From: Ochrobactrum chromiisoli
GTDB lineage: Bacteria > Pseudomonadota > Alphaproteobacteria > Rhizobiales > Rhizobiaceae
Assembly (NCBI RefSeq): GCF_026241335.1
Contig: NZ_JAPHAV010000017.1
Coordinates: forward strand, 1-64,000
Direction: 5' to 3'
Length of the DNA stretch: 64,000 bases
The translations under genes and the position numbers were made by a program. The notes under the pieces were generated by a model. That model made no database searches and was not told where the DNA came from. It saw only the letters and a program-made list of their open reading frames with translations. Below are positions 9,100 to 19,634 of the stretch, piece after piece. Positions within the stretch are counted from its first letter, which is position 1, and each line of letters starts with the position of its first letter.

Positions 9100-9852
9100 A
9101 TGAAAGAAAGCTCTGCATCCCCCCTTCCCGAAAAATCCGGCGACGGATACCGCCCAACGCATTTTCTGCCCATATCGTCAAACGATCAGCCTGTCGATTG
9201 GCTGATCACTGACGGTTTAACGGATTACGAAGAAGCGCTCGCCTTTATGGAAGCGCGTGTCGCAGCCATTCGCGAAGGGACAGCAAATGAGCTGATCTGG
9301 CTTGTTGAACACCCTTCACTCTATACCGCAGGCACCAGCGCAAATTCCGAGGACCTGCTGACACCGGATCGCTTTCCAGTGTTCAACACCGGGCGCGGTG
9401 GCGAATATACTTATCACGGTCCCGGCCAACGGGTGGCCTATGTCATGCTCGATCTGAAGCGTCGCCGCGAAGATGTGCGCGCATTTGTGACGGCGCTAGA
9501 GCAATGGATCGTCGAAACACTTGCACAATTCAATATCAAAGGCGAACGGCGCGCAGATCGCGTTGGCGTCTGGGTTGTTCGCCCGGAAAAGCCTCTGCTT
9601 GCCACTGGTGGCATGTGCGAAGACAAGATTGCCGCGATCGGCATCCGCCTGCGCCGCTGGGTGAGCTTCCACGGCATTGCCATCAATGTCGAGCCGGAGC
9701 TCGAACATTTCGGCGGCATCGTACCGTGCGGGATTGCTGATTACGGCGTGACAAGCCTCGTCGATCTGGGGCTACCGGTGACGATGGGCGATGTCGATGT
9801 GGCATTGGGCAAAGCTTTCGAAAGCGTCTTTGGCCCTCGTCAGACCAAATAA
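9100..9852 (+). CDS. lipB: Octanoyl-[acyl-carrier-protein]:protein transferase LipB
   Basis: 250 residues from ATG 9100; a longer TTG-initiated frame from 9055 exists but is less likely. LipB moves octanoate from ACP to lipoyl-domain lysines, the first step of lipoate synthesis. The family signature is [12 protein letters not shown], the conserved lysine lies in CEDKIAAIG, and the acyl-carrying cysteine is in GIVPCGI. The protein has a roughly 20-residue N-terminal extension common in alphaproteobacteria. It converges with the EamA transporter with no gap, so the two stop regions abut. Confidence 0.95.
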   Translation: MKESSASPLPEKSGDGYRPTHFLPISSNDQPVDWLITDGLTDYEEALAFMEARVAAIREGTANELIWLVEHPSLYTAGTSANSEDLLTPDRFPVFNTGRGGEYTYHGPGQRVAYVMLDLKRRREDVRAFVTALEQWIVETLAQFNIKGERRADRVGVWVVRPEKPLLATGGMCEDKIAAIGIRLRRWVSFHGIAINVEPELEHFGGIVPCGIADYGVTSLVDLGLPVTMGDVDVALGKAFESVFGPRQTK

Positions 9853-10773
9853 TCAGACGCTCTTCACGCGCCGCTCGCGCATAAACACATAGAAACCTGA
9901 TCCCACGATAATTGCGATTCCGAACCATTTGGAGGGCGTTGGGAAATCGCCGAAGACAATCAAACCGACCAGAACCGCATTGACGATCTCCAGATACTGG
10001 AACGGCGCGAGCATCGACGCCGGTGCAAGCTTGAATGCCTGCACCACCAGAAGGTGACTGACAGTGCCGATTGTACCCAGCAAAAGCAGAAGCAGCCAGG
10101 GCTGTAGACTATGCGGCAACGAAAAACCTAAGTCTTGCACGCCCATAGCCGTGCCGAAAACCATAAACAGCCCCGCAATCAGCGATCCACCGATACCGGC
10201 GTAAAACTGCATCACGACCGGGCCTTCTTTCGCACCATATTTCCGGTTCAGGATCAGATAGATCGCAAAAGTTACAGCCGTTGCGAGAGGCAACAAGGAT
10301 ACTGCGCCGAAAATCTCGAAGCTTGGCTGAATAACGATCATCGTCCCGATCAGGCCGATACCAACAGCGCTGAAACGACGCCAGCCGACTTTCTCCTTGA
10401 GAAATACCGCTGAAAGCAGCGTCAGGATCAACGGCTCGGCAAAAAACACCGCCATGGCATCCGCCAGAGGCATATATTTGACGGCAGTGAAGAAACACGT
10501 TCCGCCAAAGCCCATCAGTGCGCCGCGCACAAGATTGCCGACAAGATGCGTGGTCCGCAGCGCTGCGATCCCGCCCATCACAACAAGGATCAGGAACATT
10601 AGCCAGGATTGAATGAAAAAGCGCATAAAGGTGACGGTCGCCGGCGGCATATTATCCATCATCGCAAGCCATTTGCCGATGGCATCCATAAGCGGCAACA
10701 GCAATACCGAGAGCACCATGATCGCCATGCCCTTTACATGCGCTTCTAAGCCGCCTGCCGCCCTGCCCTGCAT
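9853..10773 (-). CDS. DMT superfamily (EamA) transporter
   Basis: 306 residues with ten hydrophobic segments forming two EamA repeats, as in the drug/metabolite transporter superfamily. The second repeat ends with APFQYLEIVNAVLVG and a positively charged tail. The substrate is not readable. An alternative start lies 15 codons in, at MAIMVLSVLLLPLMD, which would place the first helix at the N-terminus; I kept the longer frame. The 297 bases between this gene and parE show no other gene. Confidence 0.85.
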   Translation of the reverse strand: MQGRAAGGLEAHVKGMAIMVLSVLLLPLMDAIGKWLAMMDNMPPATVTFMRFFIQSWLMFLILVVMGGIAALRTTHLVGNLVRGALMGFGGTCFFTAVKYMPLADAMAVFFAEPLILTLLSAVFLKEKVGWRRFSAVGIGLIGTMIVIQPSFEIFGAVSLLPLATAVTFAIYLILNRKYGAKEGPVVMQFYAGIGGSLIAGLFMVFGTAMGVQDLGFSLPHSLQPWLLLLLLGTIGTVSHLLVVQAFKLAPASMLAPFQYLEIVNAVLVGLIVFGDFPTPSKWFGIAIIVGSGFYVFMRERRVKSV

Positions 10774-11070
10774 CTCGCTACTCGCAATTTTCTCAACTCC
10801 ATTGCGCTTACGCGAATGCCATGCCCGTTTCCATCCTAATTCGATTACGAAAAGCGCCCGGTTTGACTTTCGCCACGTTTCTGGTGCAAATCTGTTGCGC
10901 TGCGAGCAAAATCATTTGATAACTCCGGGCAAAAGCGGAACGTAAGGCGAACTTTGTTCGCATTGCGGGTATTCTCATGGCATTATCATTGTGATTCGCA
11001 GACAACTTATTTCGTGCCGTTCAGTGGGGACGGTTCTTTCGGTTTCAGACAGAAAGCTTTTCGGACAAAG

Positions 11071-13176
11071 ATGGACGACAGCAACGATCTCTTTTCCAGA
11101 GTAGTCAACAATGCCCGTGAACGGCAGATGGAGCAGCAGCCCAAAAAGGCGCCTGCATCGACGCCTGTTGCGCCAACGGCGACGCCATCATCTGCACCGA
11201 AGCCAGCACCTGCTGCAACCAAAGCTCCACCTGTTTCATCAGGCGGCGATGATTATAACGCCTCCTCCATTCGCGTTCTCGAAGGCCTTGAGCCGGTTCG
11301 TCTGCGCCCCGGCATGTATATTGGCGGCACCGACGAAAAAGCCCTGCATCACCTCTTCGCAGAAGTCATCGATAACTCGATGGACGAAGCCGTTGCAGGC
11401 CATGCCAATTTCATCGAAGTCAGTCTTGATGCCGAAGGCTTCCTGACTGTGAGCGATAATGGACGCGGCATTCCAGTGGACGAGCATCCACAGGTGCCGG
11501 GAAAATCGACGCTTGAAGTGATCATGACCAAGCTGCACGCAGGCGGCAAGTTTGACGGCAAGGCCTATGAAACCTCCGGCGGTCTGCATGGTGTCGGTGT
11601 CTCAGTGGTTAATGCGCTTTCCGATGTTCTGGAAGTTGAAGTCGCCCGCAATCGCCGTCTTTATCGCCAGCGCTTCTCGCGCGGCATTCCACAAGGCGGC
11701 CTTGAAGATGTCGGCGAAGTGCATAATCGTCGTGGCACGCGCGTCCGCTTTCATCCCGACCCGGATATTTTCGGAAAGGCTGCACATTTCGATCCGCACC
11801 GGCTTTACCGCATGGCGCGCTCGAAAGCCTATCTGTTTGGCGGTGTTGAAATCCGCTGGAACTGCGATCCATCTCTTCTTGATCCAAAAAAAGAAACACC
11901 CGAAAAGGCTGTTTTCCACTTTCCCGGCGGCCTGAAAGATTATCTCGCAGCCTCACTGGGTAAAGAGCATCAGGTGACGCGCGAGATTTTCTCGGGCCGC
12001 ACCGAAAAGCAGGGCGGGCATGGCGCCGTTGAATGGGCTGTGTCCTGGTATGGCGGCGATGGTTTTGTCAATTCCTACTGTAATACGATCCCAACCGGCG
12101 ATGGCGGCACGCATGAAGCAGGCCTTCGCATTGCATTGACGCGCGGCCTTAAGGCTTATGCAGAACTGACTAACAACAAGCGCGCCTCAATCATCACAAC
12201 GGATGACGTGATGACATCGGCTGCTGCCATGATGTCAGTTTTTATTCGCGAACCAGAATTTGTTGGCCAAACCAAAGACAAGCTTGCGACGGTTGAAGCG
12301 CAGCGCATTGTCGAAAATGTTATCCGCGACCCGTTTGACCACTGGCTGGCGGCTTCACCGCAGGAAGCTTCGCGCTTGCTCGACTGGGTTGTTGATCGCG
12401 CCGAAGAACGCCTGCGTCGCCGTCAGGAAAAGGAAACCGTCCGCAAGAGTGCGACACGAAAGCTGCGCCTTCCGGGCAAGCTTGCAGACTGTACGCAGAA
12501 TGCGGCGGCAGGTGCAGAACTTTTCATCGTCGAAGGTGACTCGGCCGGCGGCTCCGCCAAGCAGGCACGCAATCGTTCCAATCAGGCGATCCTGCCACTG
12601 CGTGGCAAGATTCTCAATGTGGCCAGTGCTGGCCGTGAAAAACTGACAGCCAACCAGCAGATTGCCGACCTCGTACAGGCACTGGGAGCAGGTACGCGCA
12701 AAAATTATCGCGAAGACGATCTGCGCTATGATCGCGTGATCGTCATGACTGATGCTGACGTTGACGGCGCGCATATCGCATCGCTGCTCATCACGTTCTT
12801 CTATCAGGAAATGCCGGACCTCATCCGCAACGGCCATCTTTATCTGGCAGTCCCGCCACTTTATCGTTTGAGCCAAGGCGGCAAAGTCGCCTATGCGCGC
12901 GACGATGCGCACAAGGATGAACTGCTTCGCACGATGTTCACCGGGCGCGGTAAAATCGAAATCGGCCGTTTCAAAGGTCTTGGCGAAATGCGTGCCGATC
13001 AGCTGAAAGAAACGACCATGGACCCAAAGAAGCGCACGCTTCTGCGCGTTCATGTCGATGAAGATTACGTTGATGAAACGCGCAGCACTGTTGATGATCT
13101 GATGGGTACAAAGCCGGAAGCACGCTTCCGCTTCATTCAGGATCGCGCTGCATTTGTGGAAGAGCTTGATATTTAA
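11071..13176 (+). CDS. parE: DNA topoisomerase IV subunit B
   Basis: 701 residues from ATG 11071 (MDDSNDLFSRVVNNARERQ); the frame is open further upstream to 10954, but that part is not protein-like. Order of domains: an Ala/Pro-rich N-terminal tail (residues 20-55), GHKL ATPase with EVIDNSMDEAVAG and SGGLHGVGVSVVNALS, transducer, TOPRIM with IVEGDSAGGSAKQARNR and MTDADVDGAHI, and the C-terminal GRFKGLGEM segment. Together with ParC it decatenates chromosomes. The TOPRIM spacing and lack of a long insert indicate ParE rather than GyrB. It is a single-gene unit ended by a strong hairpin. Confidence 0.95.
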   Translation: MDDSNDLFSRVVNNARERQMEQQPKKAPASTPVAPTATPSSAPKPAPAATKAPPVSSGGDDYNASSIRVLEGLEPVRLRPGMYIGGTDEKALHHLFAEVIDNSMDEAVAGHANFIEVSLDAEGFLTVSDNGRGIPVDEHPQVPGKSTLEVIMTKLHAGGKFDGKAYETSGGLHGVGVSVVNALSDVLEVEVARNRRLYRQRFSRGIPQGGLEDVGEVHNRRGTRVRFHPDPDIFGKAAHFDPHRLYRMARSKAYLFGGVEIRWNCDPSLLDPKKETPEKAVFHFPGGLKDYLAASLGKEHQVTREIFSGRTEKQGGHGAVEWAVSWYGGDGFVNSYCNTIPTGDGGTHEAGLRIALTRGLKAYAELTNNKRASIITTDDVMTSAAAMMSVFIREPEFVGQTKDKLATVEAQRIVENVIRDPFDHWLAASPQEASRLLDWVVDRAEERLRRRQEKETVRKSATRKLRLPGKLADCTQNAAAGAELFIVEGDSAGGSAKQARNRSNQAILPLRGKILNVASAGREKLTANQQIADLVQALGAGTRKNYREDDLRYDRVIVMTDADVDGAHIASLLITFFYQEMPDLIRNGHLYLAVPPLYRLSQGGKVAYARDDAHKDELLRTMFTGRGKIEIGRFKGLGEMRADQLKETTMDPKKRTLLRVHVDEDYVDETRSTVDDLMGTKPEARFRFIQDRAAFVEELDI

Positions 13177-13205
13177 GCTTTTCGCCAGCCAGATCACAAA
13201 AGATA

Positions 13206-13238
13206 AACGTCAGCGTGTTATGCACGCTGACGTTTTTT
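13206..13238 (+). terminator. Strong terminator between parE and the small minus-strand gene
   Basis: Perfect 12-bp stem AACGTCAGCGTG/CACGCTGACGTT with a 5-nt loop and six T residues. It can serve both converging genes. Confidence 0.9.
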
Positions 13239-13247
13239 CTATATGTT

Positions 13248-13430
13248 TCAGCTTTTCACATCGATGCCGAGCTTGGTTTGAATGTCATCGATCGACTCTT
13301 TAACGAAGAATGTCAGATCAGTGCTCAGCGTCACAATACGCGTTCCGGTGCCATATGCATTGTAAGACAGGACGTGATTGAAGTTGACGGCAACACGCTC
13401 GCCACTGACATCCGTAAGCATAATCCACAT
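13248..13430 (-). CDS. Small conserved-looking protein, FlbD-like
   Basis: 60 residues starting MWIMLTDVSGERVAVNF and ending VKESIDDIQTKLGIDVKS. The pattern of a short beta-rich start, a central T-x-x-x-TLSTDLTFFVKES and a helical end resembles the small FlbD/YlzI-like proteins, which are known from flagellar loci but also occur alone. It is flanked by a good terminator on its 3' side. Calling it a gene rests on its protein-like sequence and clean placement; its function is unknown. Confidence 0.6.
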   Translation of the reverse strand: MWIMLTDVSGERVAVNFNHVLSYNAYGTGTRIVTLSTDLTFFVKESIDDIQTKLGIDVKS

Positions 13431-13498
13431 AAGCCCCTCCTGCTGAAAAATGATTCCTTACAGAGGATAGGCGCATATGCCCAAATGACAATGAAACT

Positions 13499-13951
13499 TT
13501 ACAAGACGATCCGCATACGGACTTTTTCAACCGTTCGGCCAAAGCACTCCGACCATTCTTCGCTGCGGTGATAGATCCTGAACCCTGCTTTTTCATAAAG
13601 CCCGATTGCTGGAAAATTATCGGCATGGGTGCCAATTTCGGCTTCCACAAAACCATCAAGAACAATCTGTGCCATCAGTGCGTCAAGCAGGGCGCCGCCC
13701 ACTCCCTGACCGTGAAAGGCAGGGGCAATCCAAAGATCAGAAACATAGTTTGTTTTCGGGACGGGAGCGCCCCAGCCGCAAATCTCGCCGCTTCGCTCCG
13801 CCAACAGAACACCATCGGTATTTTCGCGCAAATCGCGAAGGAATTTGGACTGAAGTTCTGACCGTCTTTCATCCGTCAGAACAATCTCACGCGCTGCGGT
13901 TTGCCATGCGCGCACCGCAATTTCAGCCATCAAAACAAATTCGCCAGACAT
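13499..13951 (-). CDS. GNAT-family N-acetyltransferase
   Basis: 150 residues from ATG 13951; the frame is open upstream to 14089, but that part runs through a palindromic repeat and is unlikely to be coding. The acetyl-CoA binding motif A reads VSDLWIAPAFHGQGVGGALL and motif B AIGLYEKAGF, both intact. The substrate is unknown. It lies between the small FlbD-like gene and gatA, in the same direction as gatA but separated by the inverted repeat region, so it is probably expressed separately. Confidence 0.88.
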   Translation of the reverse strand: MSGEFVLMAEIAVRAWQTAAREIVLTDERRSELQSKFLRDLRENTDGVLLAERSGEICGWGAPVPKTNYVSDLWIAPAFHGQGVGGALLDALMAQIVLDGFVEAEIGTHADNFPAIGLYEKAGFRIYHRSEEWSECFGRTVEKVRMRIVL

Positions 13952-13970
13952 AGAGCGCTGTGCGTCCACT

Positions 13971-14049
13971 TGGACGCACAAAGGTCGCTCTAATTTTTTA
14001 TATTCTGGCTTCGATCCTCTTGAAAATCGATCCCGATTTTCGGATCGAA
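13971..14049. repeat. Two nested inverted repeats upstream of the GNAT gene
   Basis: GTGCGTCC-ACTT-GGACGCAC at 13971-13990, then a larger structure whose outer arms are CTTCGATCC (14012-14020) and GGATCGAAG (14041-14049), with inner arms GAAAATC/GATTTTC. The second resembles small dispersed palindromes of Rhizobiales genomes and may act as a transcription barrier after gatA. Confidence 0.5.
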
Positions 14050-14079
14050 GCCGGGCACGGCGAATAAGAGTTTCAGATT

Positions 14080-15561
14080 TTACCACCACTTCTTTGGCGT
14101 AAAGCGTCCCGCAGCCTGCTCGATTGCACTTGCTGCCTGGAACAATGTTTCTTCCTCAAACGGACGGCCAATCAGCTGAAGCCCAAGCGGCAGGCCCTGA
14201 TCGTTGAGACCCGCAGGGACTGCGATGCCCGGCAGACCAGCCATGTTGAGCGTGATAGTGAAGATGTCGTTGAGATACATCTTGACCGGATCGTTTGCGA
14301 GTTCCTTATCGCCAATGCTGAATGCAGCAGAAGGCGTAACCGGCGTCAGGATTGCATGAACGCCGCTTGCAAAGACATTTTCAAAGTCTTTCTTGATCAG
14401 CGTGCGAACCTTCTGCGCGCGCAGATAATAAGCATCGTAATAGCCAGCTGACAGAACATAGGTACCAGTCAGAATGCGGCGCTTTACTTCCTTGCCAAAG
14501 CCAGCGGCGCGGCTCTGTTCGTACATGTCGGCAATATCCTTGCCCGGTACGCGCAGCCCGTAACGCACACCATCATAACGTGCGAGGTTAGACGAAGCCT
14601 CTGCAGGTGCCACAATATAATAGGCAGCAAGCGCATATTTGGTGTGCGGCAGCGATACATCAACGACTTCCGCACCCGCATCCTTGAGATACTGAACGCC
14701 CTGCTGCCAAAGCTTTTCGATTTCTTCTGGCATGCCATCCATACGATATTCTTTTGGAATACCGATTTTGAGACCTTTCAGCGATTTGCCGATCGCTGCT
14801 TCATAATCCGGCACAGGCAGATCAACAGATGTCGTATCTTTGAGATCAAGCGATGCCATGGATTTCAGCAGGATCGCAGCATCACGTACATCGCGAGCAA
14901 TCGGACCAGCCTGATCAAGCGACGATGCATAAGCAACGACACCCCAACGCGAAACACGGCCATAAGTCGGCTTGATACCCACTGTGCCTGTGAAGGCTGC
15001 TGGCTGGCGGATCGAACCGCCGGTATCGGTCGCCGTAGCGCCTGCACAAAGATGTGCAGCAACAGCCGCCGCTGAACCACCCGAAGAGCCACCCGGCACC
15101 AGATCAACATCTGAGCCGTTTGCGCGCCAAGGGTTTTTCACAGGGCCATAATAGGAGCTTTCGTTGGACGAGCCCATGGCAAATTCGTCCATATTGAGCT
15201 TGCCCAGCATGACCGCGCCATCAGCCCAGAGATTGGCGGTGACGGTCGATTCGTATTCCGGCTTGAAACCATCAAGAATATGCGAGCAGGCCTGCGTGTG
15301 CACGCCTTTGGTCGCGAACAGGTCTTTCACACCAAGCGGAATACCTTCGAGAGCACCGGCCTTGCCTTCGGCAATGCGTGCATCCGATGCTTTTGCCATT
15401 TCGCGCGCCTTTTCAGGCGTCAAAGCGACATAGGCATTGAGCTTGTCATTGGCGGAATCAATAGCCGCAATATAGGCTTCTGTCAGTTCGGTCGCGGTGA
15501 AGGCTTTAGCCTTCAGCTTATCGCGCGCTTCGGCAATAGTCAGTGCGGTCAGTTCGCTCAT
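14080..15561 (-). CDS. gatA: Asp-tRNA(Asn)/Glu-tRNA(Gln) amidotransferase subunit A
   Basis: 493 residues from [16 protein letters not shown]; the preceding ATG (15564) is adjacent. This is the amidase subunit that releases ammonia from glutamine for transamidation of misacylated Glu-tRNA(Gln) and Asp-tRNA(Asn). The Ser-cisSer-Lys triad is visible: Lys in [13 protein letters not shown], the serines in [12 protein letters not shown] and [11 protein letters not shown]. The typical C-terminal end ERAAG-type segment reads [13 protein letters not shown]. It follows gatC and a GNAT gene in one direction, with 17 bp between the GNAT stop and this start. gatB is not in the window. Confidence 0.96.
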   Translation of the reverse strand: MSELTALTIAEARDKLKAKAFTATELTEAYIAAIDSANDKLNAYVALTPEKAREMAKASDARIAEGKAGALEGIPLGVKDLFATKGVHTQACSHILDGFKPEYESTVTANLWADGAVMLGKLNMDEFAMGSSNESSYYGPVKNPWRANGSDVDLVPGGSSGGSAAAVAAHLCAGATATDTGGSIRQPAAFTGTVGIKPTYGRVSRWGVVAYASSLDQAGPIARDVRDAAILLKSMASLDLKDTTSVDLPVPDYEAAIGKSLKGLKIGIPKEYRMDGMPEEIEKLWQQGVQYLKDAGAEVVDVSLPHTKYALAAYYIVAPAEASSNLARYDGVRYGLRVPGKDIADMYEQSRAAGFGKEVKRRILTGTYVLSAGYYDAYYLRAQKVRTLIKKDFENVFASGVHAILTPVTPSAAFSIGDKELANDPVKMYLNDIFTITLNMAGLPGIAVPAGLNDQGLPLGLQLIGRPFEEETLFQAASAIEQAAGRFTPKKWW

Positions 15562-15578
15562 CATCAAATCCTGTAAAG

Positions 15579-16052
15579 TCACGCCTCAGCAAGACGCTTT
15601 TCAAAAAAGGCGCTGTATTCGGAGTCAGGATAATCCAGAACCACTCCGCAACGCGCAAAACCCGAATTTTCATAAAGCCGCCAGGCCGGATCAAAGCCGG
15701 GGCCGGTACCCGTTTCAAGCACCAGCCGCGAAACACCCTTGGCTCTTGCCAGCTCGACAATTGCAGCGACAAGATGCGAGCCGATACGCTTGCCCCGGAC
15801 TTCCGGGCGGGTGAACATGCGTTTGAGTTCTCCCACACCGTTATCGTGCATCTTCAGCGCACCACAGCCGACGGCCTTGCCATCTTCATCCCGTGCGACG
15901 AAAACCGTCGTATCCGGCTCAGCCATCTGTTCAACAGTCATCTTGAACTGGAACTCGAGAGGCGAAAGCGGCAGCATATGCGCGTTCAATGCTCTAACAA
16001 GATCACGCACATCATCCTGCAATGGGGTCTCGACGGAAACCCGAACAGCCAT
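15579..16052 (-). CDS. GNAT-family N-acetyltransferase inside the gatC-gatA operon
   Basis: 157 residues with an intact GNAT fold signature: [20 protein letters not shown] for motif A, then [23 protein letters not shown]. It starts 4 bp after the gatC stop and ends 17 bp before gatA, so all three are surely cotranscribed. The sequence resembles the small amino-acid or amine acetyltransferases; the substrate is unknown. A link to aminoacylation is suggested only by position. Confidence 0.88.
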   Translation of the reverse strand: MAVRVSVETPLQDDVRDLVRALNAHMLPLSPLEFQFKMTVEQMAEPDTTVFVARDEDGKAVGCGALKMHDNGVGELKRMFTRPEVRGKRIGSHLVAAIVELARAKGVSRLVLETGTGPGFDPAWRLYENSGFARCGVVLDYPDSEYSAFFEKRLAEA

Positions 16053-16056
16053 CGAC

Positions 16057-16344
16057 TTACTCCACGACCTTTGGCACCACGAAGAAATTGTCTTCGGTCA
16101 CAGGCGCGTTGGCAACAATGGCATTGGCGATATTGCCGTCCGTCACTGCATCTTCACGCAGACGCATCTTCATCGGCGTTACAGAAGTCATGGGTTCAAC
16201 GCCCTCAATATCGACTTCGTTCAATTGCTCGACAAAGCCCAGAATTGCATTGAGTTCACCGGTCATGCGCTCGGCTTCGTCTTCATTGACGGCGATGCGC
16301 GCAAGATTCGCAACGCGCTTGACGGTGGAAATATCGACGGACAT
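16057..16344 (-). CDS. gatC: Amidotransferase subunit C
   Basis: 95 residues from ATG 16344 ([19 protein letters not shown]), the normal GatC length; the open frame further upstream is not protein-like. GatC is the small scaffold that clamps GatA to GatB. The conserved end [14 protein letters not shown] is present. First gene of the gatC-GNAT-gatA unit. Confidence 0.94.
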   Translation of the reverse strand: MSVDISTVKRVANLARIAVNEDEAERMTGELNAILGFVEQLNEVDIEGVEPMTSVTPMKMRLREDAVTDGNIANAIVANAPVTEDNFFVVPKVVE

Positions 16345-16461
16345 CCTGTTCTCCGCAAATTTATAATTTAGGGCAGCGAACCGCCACCCTGAAAAGGTTC
16401 TTTTACCGGCTATAGCGGTGCAGGTTGGGAAGCGCAACATTTCTTGCGCTTCCATCCGCAG

Positions 16462-17169
16462 TTAGAACGTGTGGACAGTGCCGGCGTCAGCGACAAGCAC
16501 CTTCGTTTCTTTATAGTCAGACATTGCCGCAACAAACTTGTCTGCGGTCTTTTCAATGAATGGGAACGAGGCGTAATGGCATGGCAGAACGGTTTTGAAA
16601 TTGAAATAGCGCTGGCACGCAAGCGCTGCCACAGCACCACCCATCGTAAAACGATCTCCGATAGGCACAATGCCGATTTCTGGCTGGTGCAGTTCATTGA
16701 TCAGCGCCATATCGGAGAAAATGTCCGTGTCACCCATATGGTAGAGTGTCGGCGCATCCTCAAAATGGAATACCAGACCGTTCGGATTACCCATTGATTG
16801 CGTGATGCCATCTTCAGTCATCATGGCGGAAGAATGCAGCGCATTCACAAACGTTACGCTGAACCCCTCGCGAACAATGGTTCCCCCTGTATTACCCATG
16901 CTGAATTTTTCCAAACCTTGGCGGCCAAGCCAACCGGTAATTTCGGGGTTCGCAATCACAGTCGCACCGGTTTCTTTGGCAATCTCAACAGTGTCACCAA
17001 TATGATCGCCATGACCGTGGGTGAGCGCGATATGCGTGACGCCCTTGGTCGCTTCTTTGAAATCAATGCCTTTAGCGCCTGGGTTTCCATGAATGAACGG
17101 GTCGATCAGAATGACCGCCTTATCTGTCTCAACGCGAAAGGCAGCGTGGCCCAACCAGGTGATTTTCAT
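16462..17169 (-). CDS. Metal-dependent hydrolase, UPF0173 (metallo-beta-lactamase fold)
   Basis: 235 residues from ATG 17169 ([20 protein letters not shown]), behind an AAGGAG-type Shine-Dalgarno. The metal-binding motif is [11 protein letters not shown], with further ligands in MGDTDIF and PCHYASFP, the set typical of the UPF0173/UlaG-like group. It is a cytoplasmic hydrolase of unknown substrate. It points away from ruvX across a 99-bp gap. Confidence 0.9.
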   Translation of the reverse strand: MKITWLGHAAFRVETDKAVILIDPFIHGNPGAKGIDFKEATKGVTHIALTHGHGDHIGDTVEIAKETGATVIANPEITGWLGRQGLEKFSMGNTGGTIVREGFSVTFVNALHSSAMMTEDGITQSMGNPNGLVFHFEDAPTLYHMGDTDIFSDMALINELHQPEIGIVPIGDRFTMGGAVAALACQRYFNFKTVLPCHYASFPFIEKTADKFVAAMSDYKETKVLVADAGTVHTF

Positions 17170-17268
17170 TGTGTTTCTCCTTGCGGCTCGATTTTCAGTT
17201 TCAAAACAGATATTACGGCTCAATTCCATCAGGCAATATGAAGCCTGATCAAAATACTATGAGGACCT

Positions 17269-17772
17269 ATGGCCGTCGTTGAGATCGAAGACATTTTGGA
17301 AATTCTGCAACCCGGCCAGACAATTGCCGGGCTTGATCTTGGCACCAAAACGATTGGCCTTGCTGTTTCCGATCTTGGCTTGTCATTCTCCCATCCCCGC
17401 CCCGTTATAAAACGCACAAAGTTCACAATCGATGCACAGGTGCTGTTAAAAGCGCTCGAAGCAGACAAAGTCGGCGTCATTATTATTGGCCTGCCGATGA
17501 ATATGGATGGCTCAGCCGGGCCCCGCGTTCAGGCAACCCGCGCCTTTGTGCGGACCATGCAGCCGCTGACCGATCTGCCCTTCGTGTTCTGGGACGAGCG
17601 CCTGTCGACGGTCGCCGCTGAACGCGTGTTAATCGGTATGGATGTCTCTCGCGGGAAACGGGCCGAACGCATCGATTCGGCCGCGGCTTCCTTCATTCTG
17701 CAAGGCGCGCTTGATCGTCTGCACCTGCTTCGCTCATCGCCTTATGATGATGACGATCACGACGCCGGATAA
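17269..17772 (+). CDS. ruvX: RuvX/YqgF family pre-16S rRNA nuclease
   Basis: 167 residues with an RNase H-like fold. Acidic active-site residues lie in [15 protein letters not shown], in [15 protein letters not shown] and in [10 protein letters not shown]. Family members process the 5' end of 16S rRNA and were once called Holliday junction resolvases. The last 16 bases overlap the end of the convergent acyl-CoA dehydrogenase gene. Confidence 0.92.
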   Translation: MAVVEIEDILEILQPGQTIAGLDLGTKTIGLAVSDLGLSFSHPRPVIKRTKFTIDAQVLLKALEADKVGVIIIGLPMNMDGSAGPRVQATRAFVRTMQPLTDLPFVFWDERLSTVAAERVLIGMDVSRGKRAERIDSAAASFILQGALDRLHLLRSSPYDDDDHDAG

Positions 17773-19385
17773 AGCTGATCAAGGATCCGATTGGCGTCGT
17801 GGCGCGCATCCAGCATGCCATAGGTTGAGCGCCATTGTCCGCCCAGACGGGTTTCAATAAAGGCGTCTGCAATATCATCAGCCCCGAGATTTCGCAGTTC
17901 GGCTGCAGCTGCGGCATAGGCAAGCTGCTCTGTCAGAAGACGCGCAACACCCTGATCGGATTCGGTCAATTGCAAAGCAGCCTGAAGCACATCAATGGTA
18001 CCCTGCCCGCGCACGCCAAGCTTTTCGCTAATCCAGTCCAGCACTTCATCAAATAAAGATGGGGCACGCGACAGCACGCGCGCCACATCAAGCGCCATGA
18101 CATTGCCCGAGCCTTCCCATATTGCGTTGACTGGGGCCTCGCGATAGGCGCGCGCAAGATTGCCATCCTCAATATAGCCATTGCCGCCGAGGCACTCCAT
18201 CGCTTCGTAAAGCAGTGACGGGGCAATCTTGCAGACCCAATATTTAACAACCGGTGTCATGCAGCGTGCAAAAGCCGCTTCCGCACGGTCCGTTGCAGCC
18301 ATATCGAATGCGCGCGCAAGGCGCATGGAAAGTGCTGTCGCACCTGCAACATCCAGCGCCATATCAGCAAGAACCCGGCTCATCAGCGGCTGTTCGATCA
18401 GAGGCTTATCGAAAACAATGCGATGGCGGGCATGGTGAATAGCCTCCGCCAACCCCGAACGCATCAGACCGGCAGAGGCAACCGCACAATCCAGCCGCGT
18501 CAGCGTCACCATATCCATAATGGTTTTAACGCCTTCGCCGGGATTACCGACCAGATGACCGATAGCGCCATCAAATTCGACTTCTGCCGAAGCATTGGAC
18601 TTATTGCCGAGCTTGTCTTTGAGACGCTGGAAGAAAAAGCCGTTGCCAGCCGCCCCATTGGTCAATCGCGGCAGCAGGAAGCATGAAAGCCCCTCCTCCG
18701 CCTGCGCAAGCACCAAAAATGCATCGGACATGGGCGCGGACATAAACCACTTATGTCCGCTCAATGTATAAGTGCCATCCTCATTGCGTTCGGCGCGGGT
18801 CGTGTTGGCGCGAACATCGGTACCGCCCTGCTTTTCGGTCATGCCCATGCCAAGCGTGATACCCTGCTTGTTGAATGCAGGCTTTTGCGAGGAATCATAT
18901 TTGCGCGACAAAATCTGCGGCGACCATAGCTTGTAAAGATCAGGCGAAGCCATGACAGCCGCAAGCGACGCATTGGTCATCGTCAGCGGACAAAGATGCC
19001 CGGCTTCAAGCTGAGCAGTCAGAAAGAAACGGGCAGCGCGCGCCTGATGGCGGCGTCCGGCTTCTGCAGGATTGGCCTCCCAGATCGAGCAATGCAGGCC
19101 CTGCGCAATCGAACGACGCATCAGCGCATGATAGGCCGGATGATATTCCACCAGATCAATGCGACGCCCCTGACGGTCATGACTGCGCAGCTTTGGCAGT
19201 TCCGTATTGGCAAGACGCGCAAGATCCTGCGCTTCTGCCGACATGACAAAACGACCGTTGCTCTCCAGATCGGAATGCAGTTCTTTTGGGAAACGTGCTG
19301 CAATCTGCATGAGAAGCGGATCGCCCAGATATGCATTCGTGCCCGTCATAAACGGGGTCTGGTTGGTAACTTCATGCGTTTTCAC
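17757..19385 (-). CDS. Acyl-CoA dehydrogenase, AidB-like
   Basis: 542 residues, longer than ordinary acyl-CoA dehydrogenases (about 380) and matching the AidB group. Visible features are [18 protein letters not shown] in the flavin/substrate region, [19 protein letters not shown], the [20 protein letters not shown] segment and [17 protein letters not shown]. AidB binds FAD and DNA and is linked to the alkylation response; whether this copy has true dehydrogenase activity cannot be told. It is a single-gene unit on the minus strand. Confidence 0.88.
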   Translation of the reverse strand: MKTHEVTNQTPFMTGTNAYLGDPLLMQIAARFPKELHSDLESNGRFVMSAEAQDLARLANTELPKLRSHDRQGRRIDLVEYHPAYHALMRRSIAQGLHCSIWEANPAEAGRRHQARAARFFLTAQLEAGHLCPLTMTNASLAAVMASPDLYKLWSPQILSRKYDSSQKPAFNKQGITLGMGMTEKQGGTDVRANTTRAERNEDGTYTLSGHKWFMSAPMSDAFLVLAQAEEGLSCFLLPRLTNGAAGNGFFFQRLKDKLGNKSNASAEVEFDGAIGHLVGNPGEGVKTIMDMVTLTRLDCAVASAGLMRSGLAEAIHHARHRIVFDKPLIEQPLMSRVLADMALDVAGATALSMRLARAFDMAATDRAEAAFARCMTPVVKYWVCKIAPSLLYEAMECLGGNGYIEDGNLARAYREAPVNAIWEGSGNVMALDVARVLSRAPSLFDEVLDWISEKLGVRGQGTIDVLQAALQLTESDQGVARLLTEQLAYAAAAAELRNLGADDIADAFIETRLGGQWRSTYGMLDARHDANRILDQLYPAS

Positions 19386-19590
19386 AGGCTGATCCGTTTG
19401 GTTTGTTCAATTCAATGATCTCAATACAAGCATTTTAATGCCTGCTGATTTAACATTCTATGCTTTCTTGCGTTCCAATTTCCTAACATTTTCGCACACA
19501 CATGCAATTTCTGCGCAAAACAACACAGGTTTTTCTTTGTGAATCGGCCAAAGCCATTATAAGGGCGGTTACTGTCCAGCTTTCGCGGCT

Positions 19591-19624
19591 CTAAACGCCG
19601 GTTCTAAACGCCGGTTCTAAACGG
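19591..19624. repeat. 13-nt tandem repeat in the pyrB leader
   Basis: CTAAACGCCGGTT occurs at 19591 and 19604, with a third partial copy at 19617, ending 10 bases before the pyrB start codon. Copy number could vary by slippage and alter the leader. Confidence 0.8.
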
Positions 19625-19634
19625 ATGACTTGCC

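Noticed and set aside
10954-11070. N-terminal extension of ParE
   Set aside because: No family similarity and the ATG at 11071 begins a conserved-looking start.
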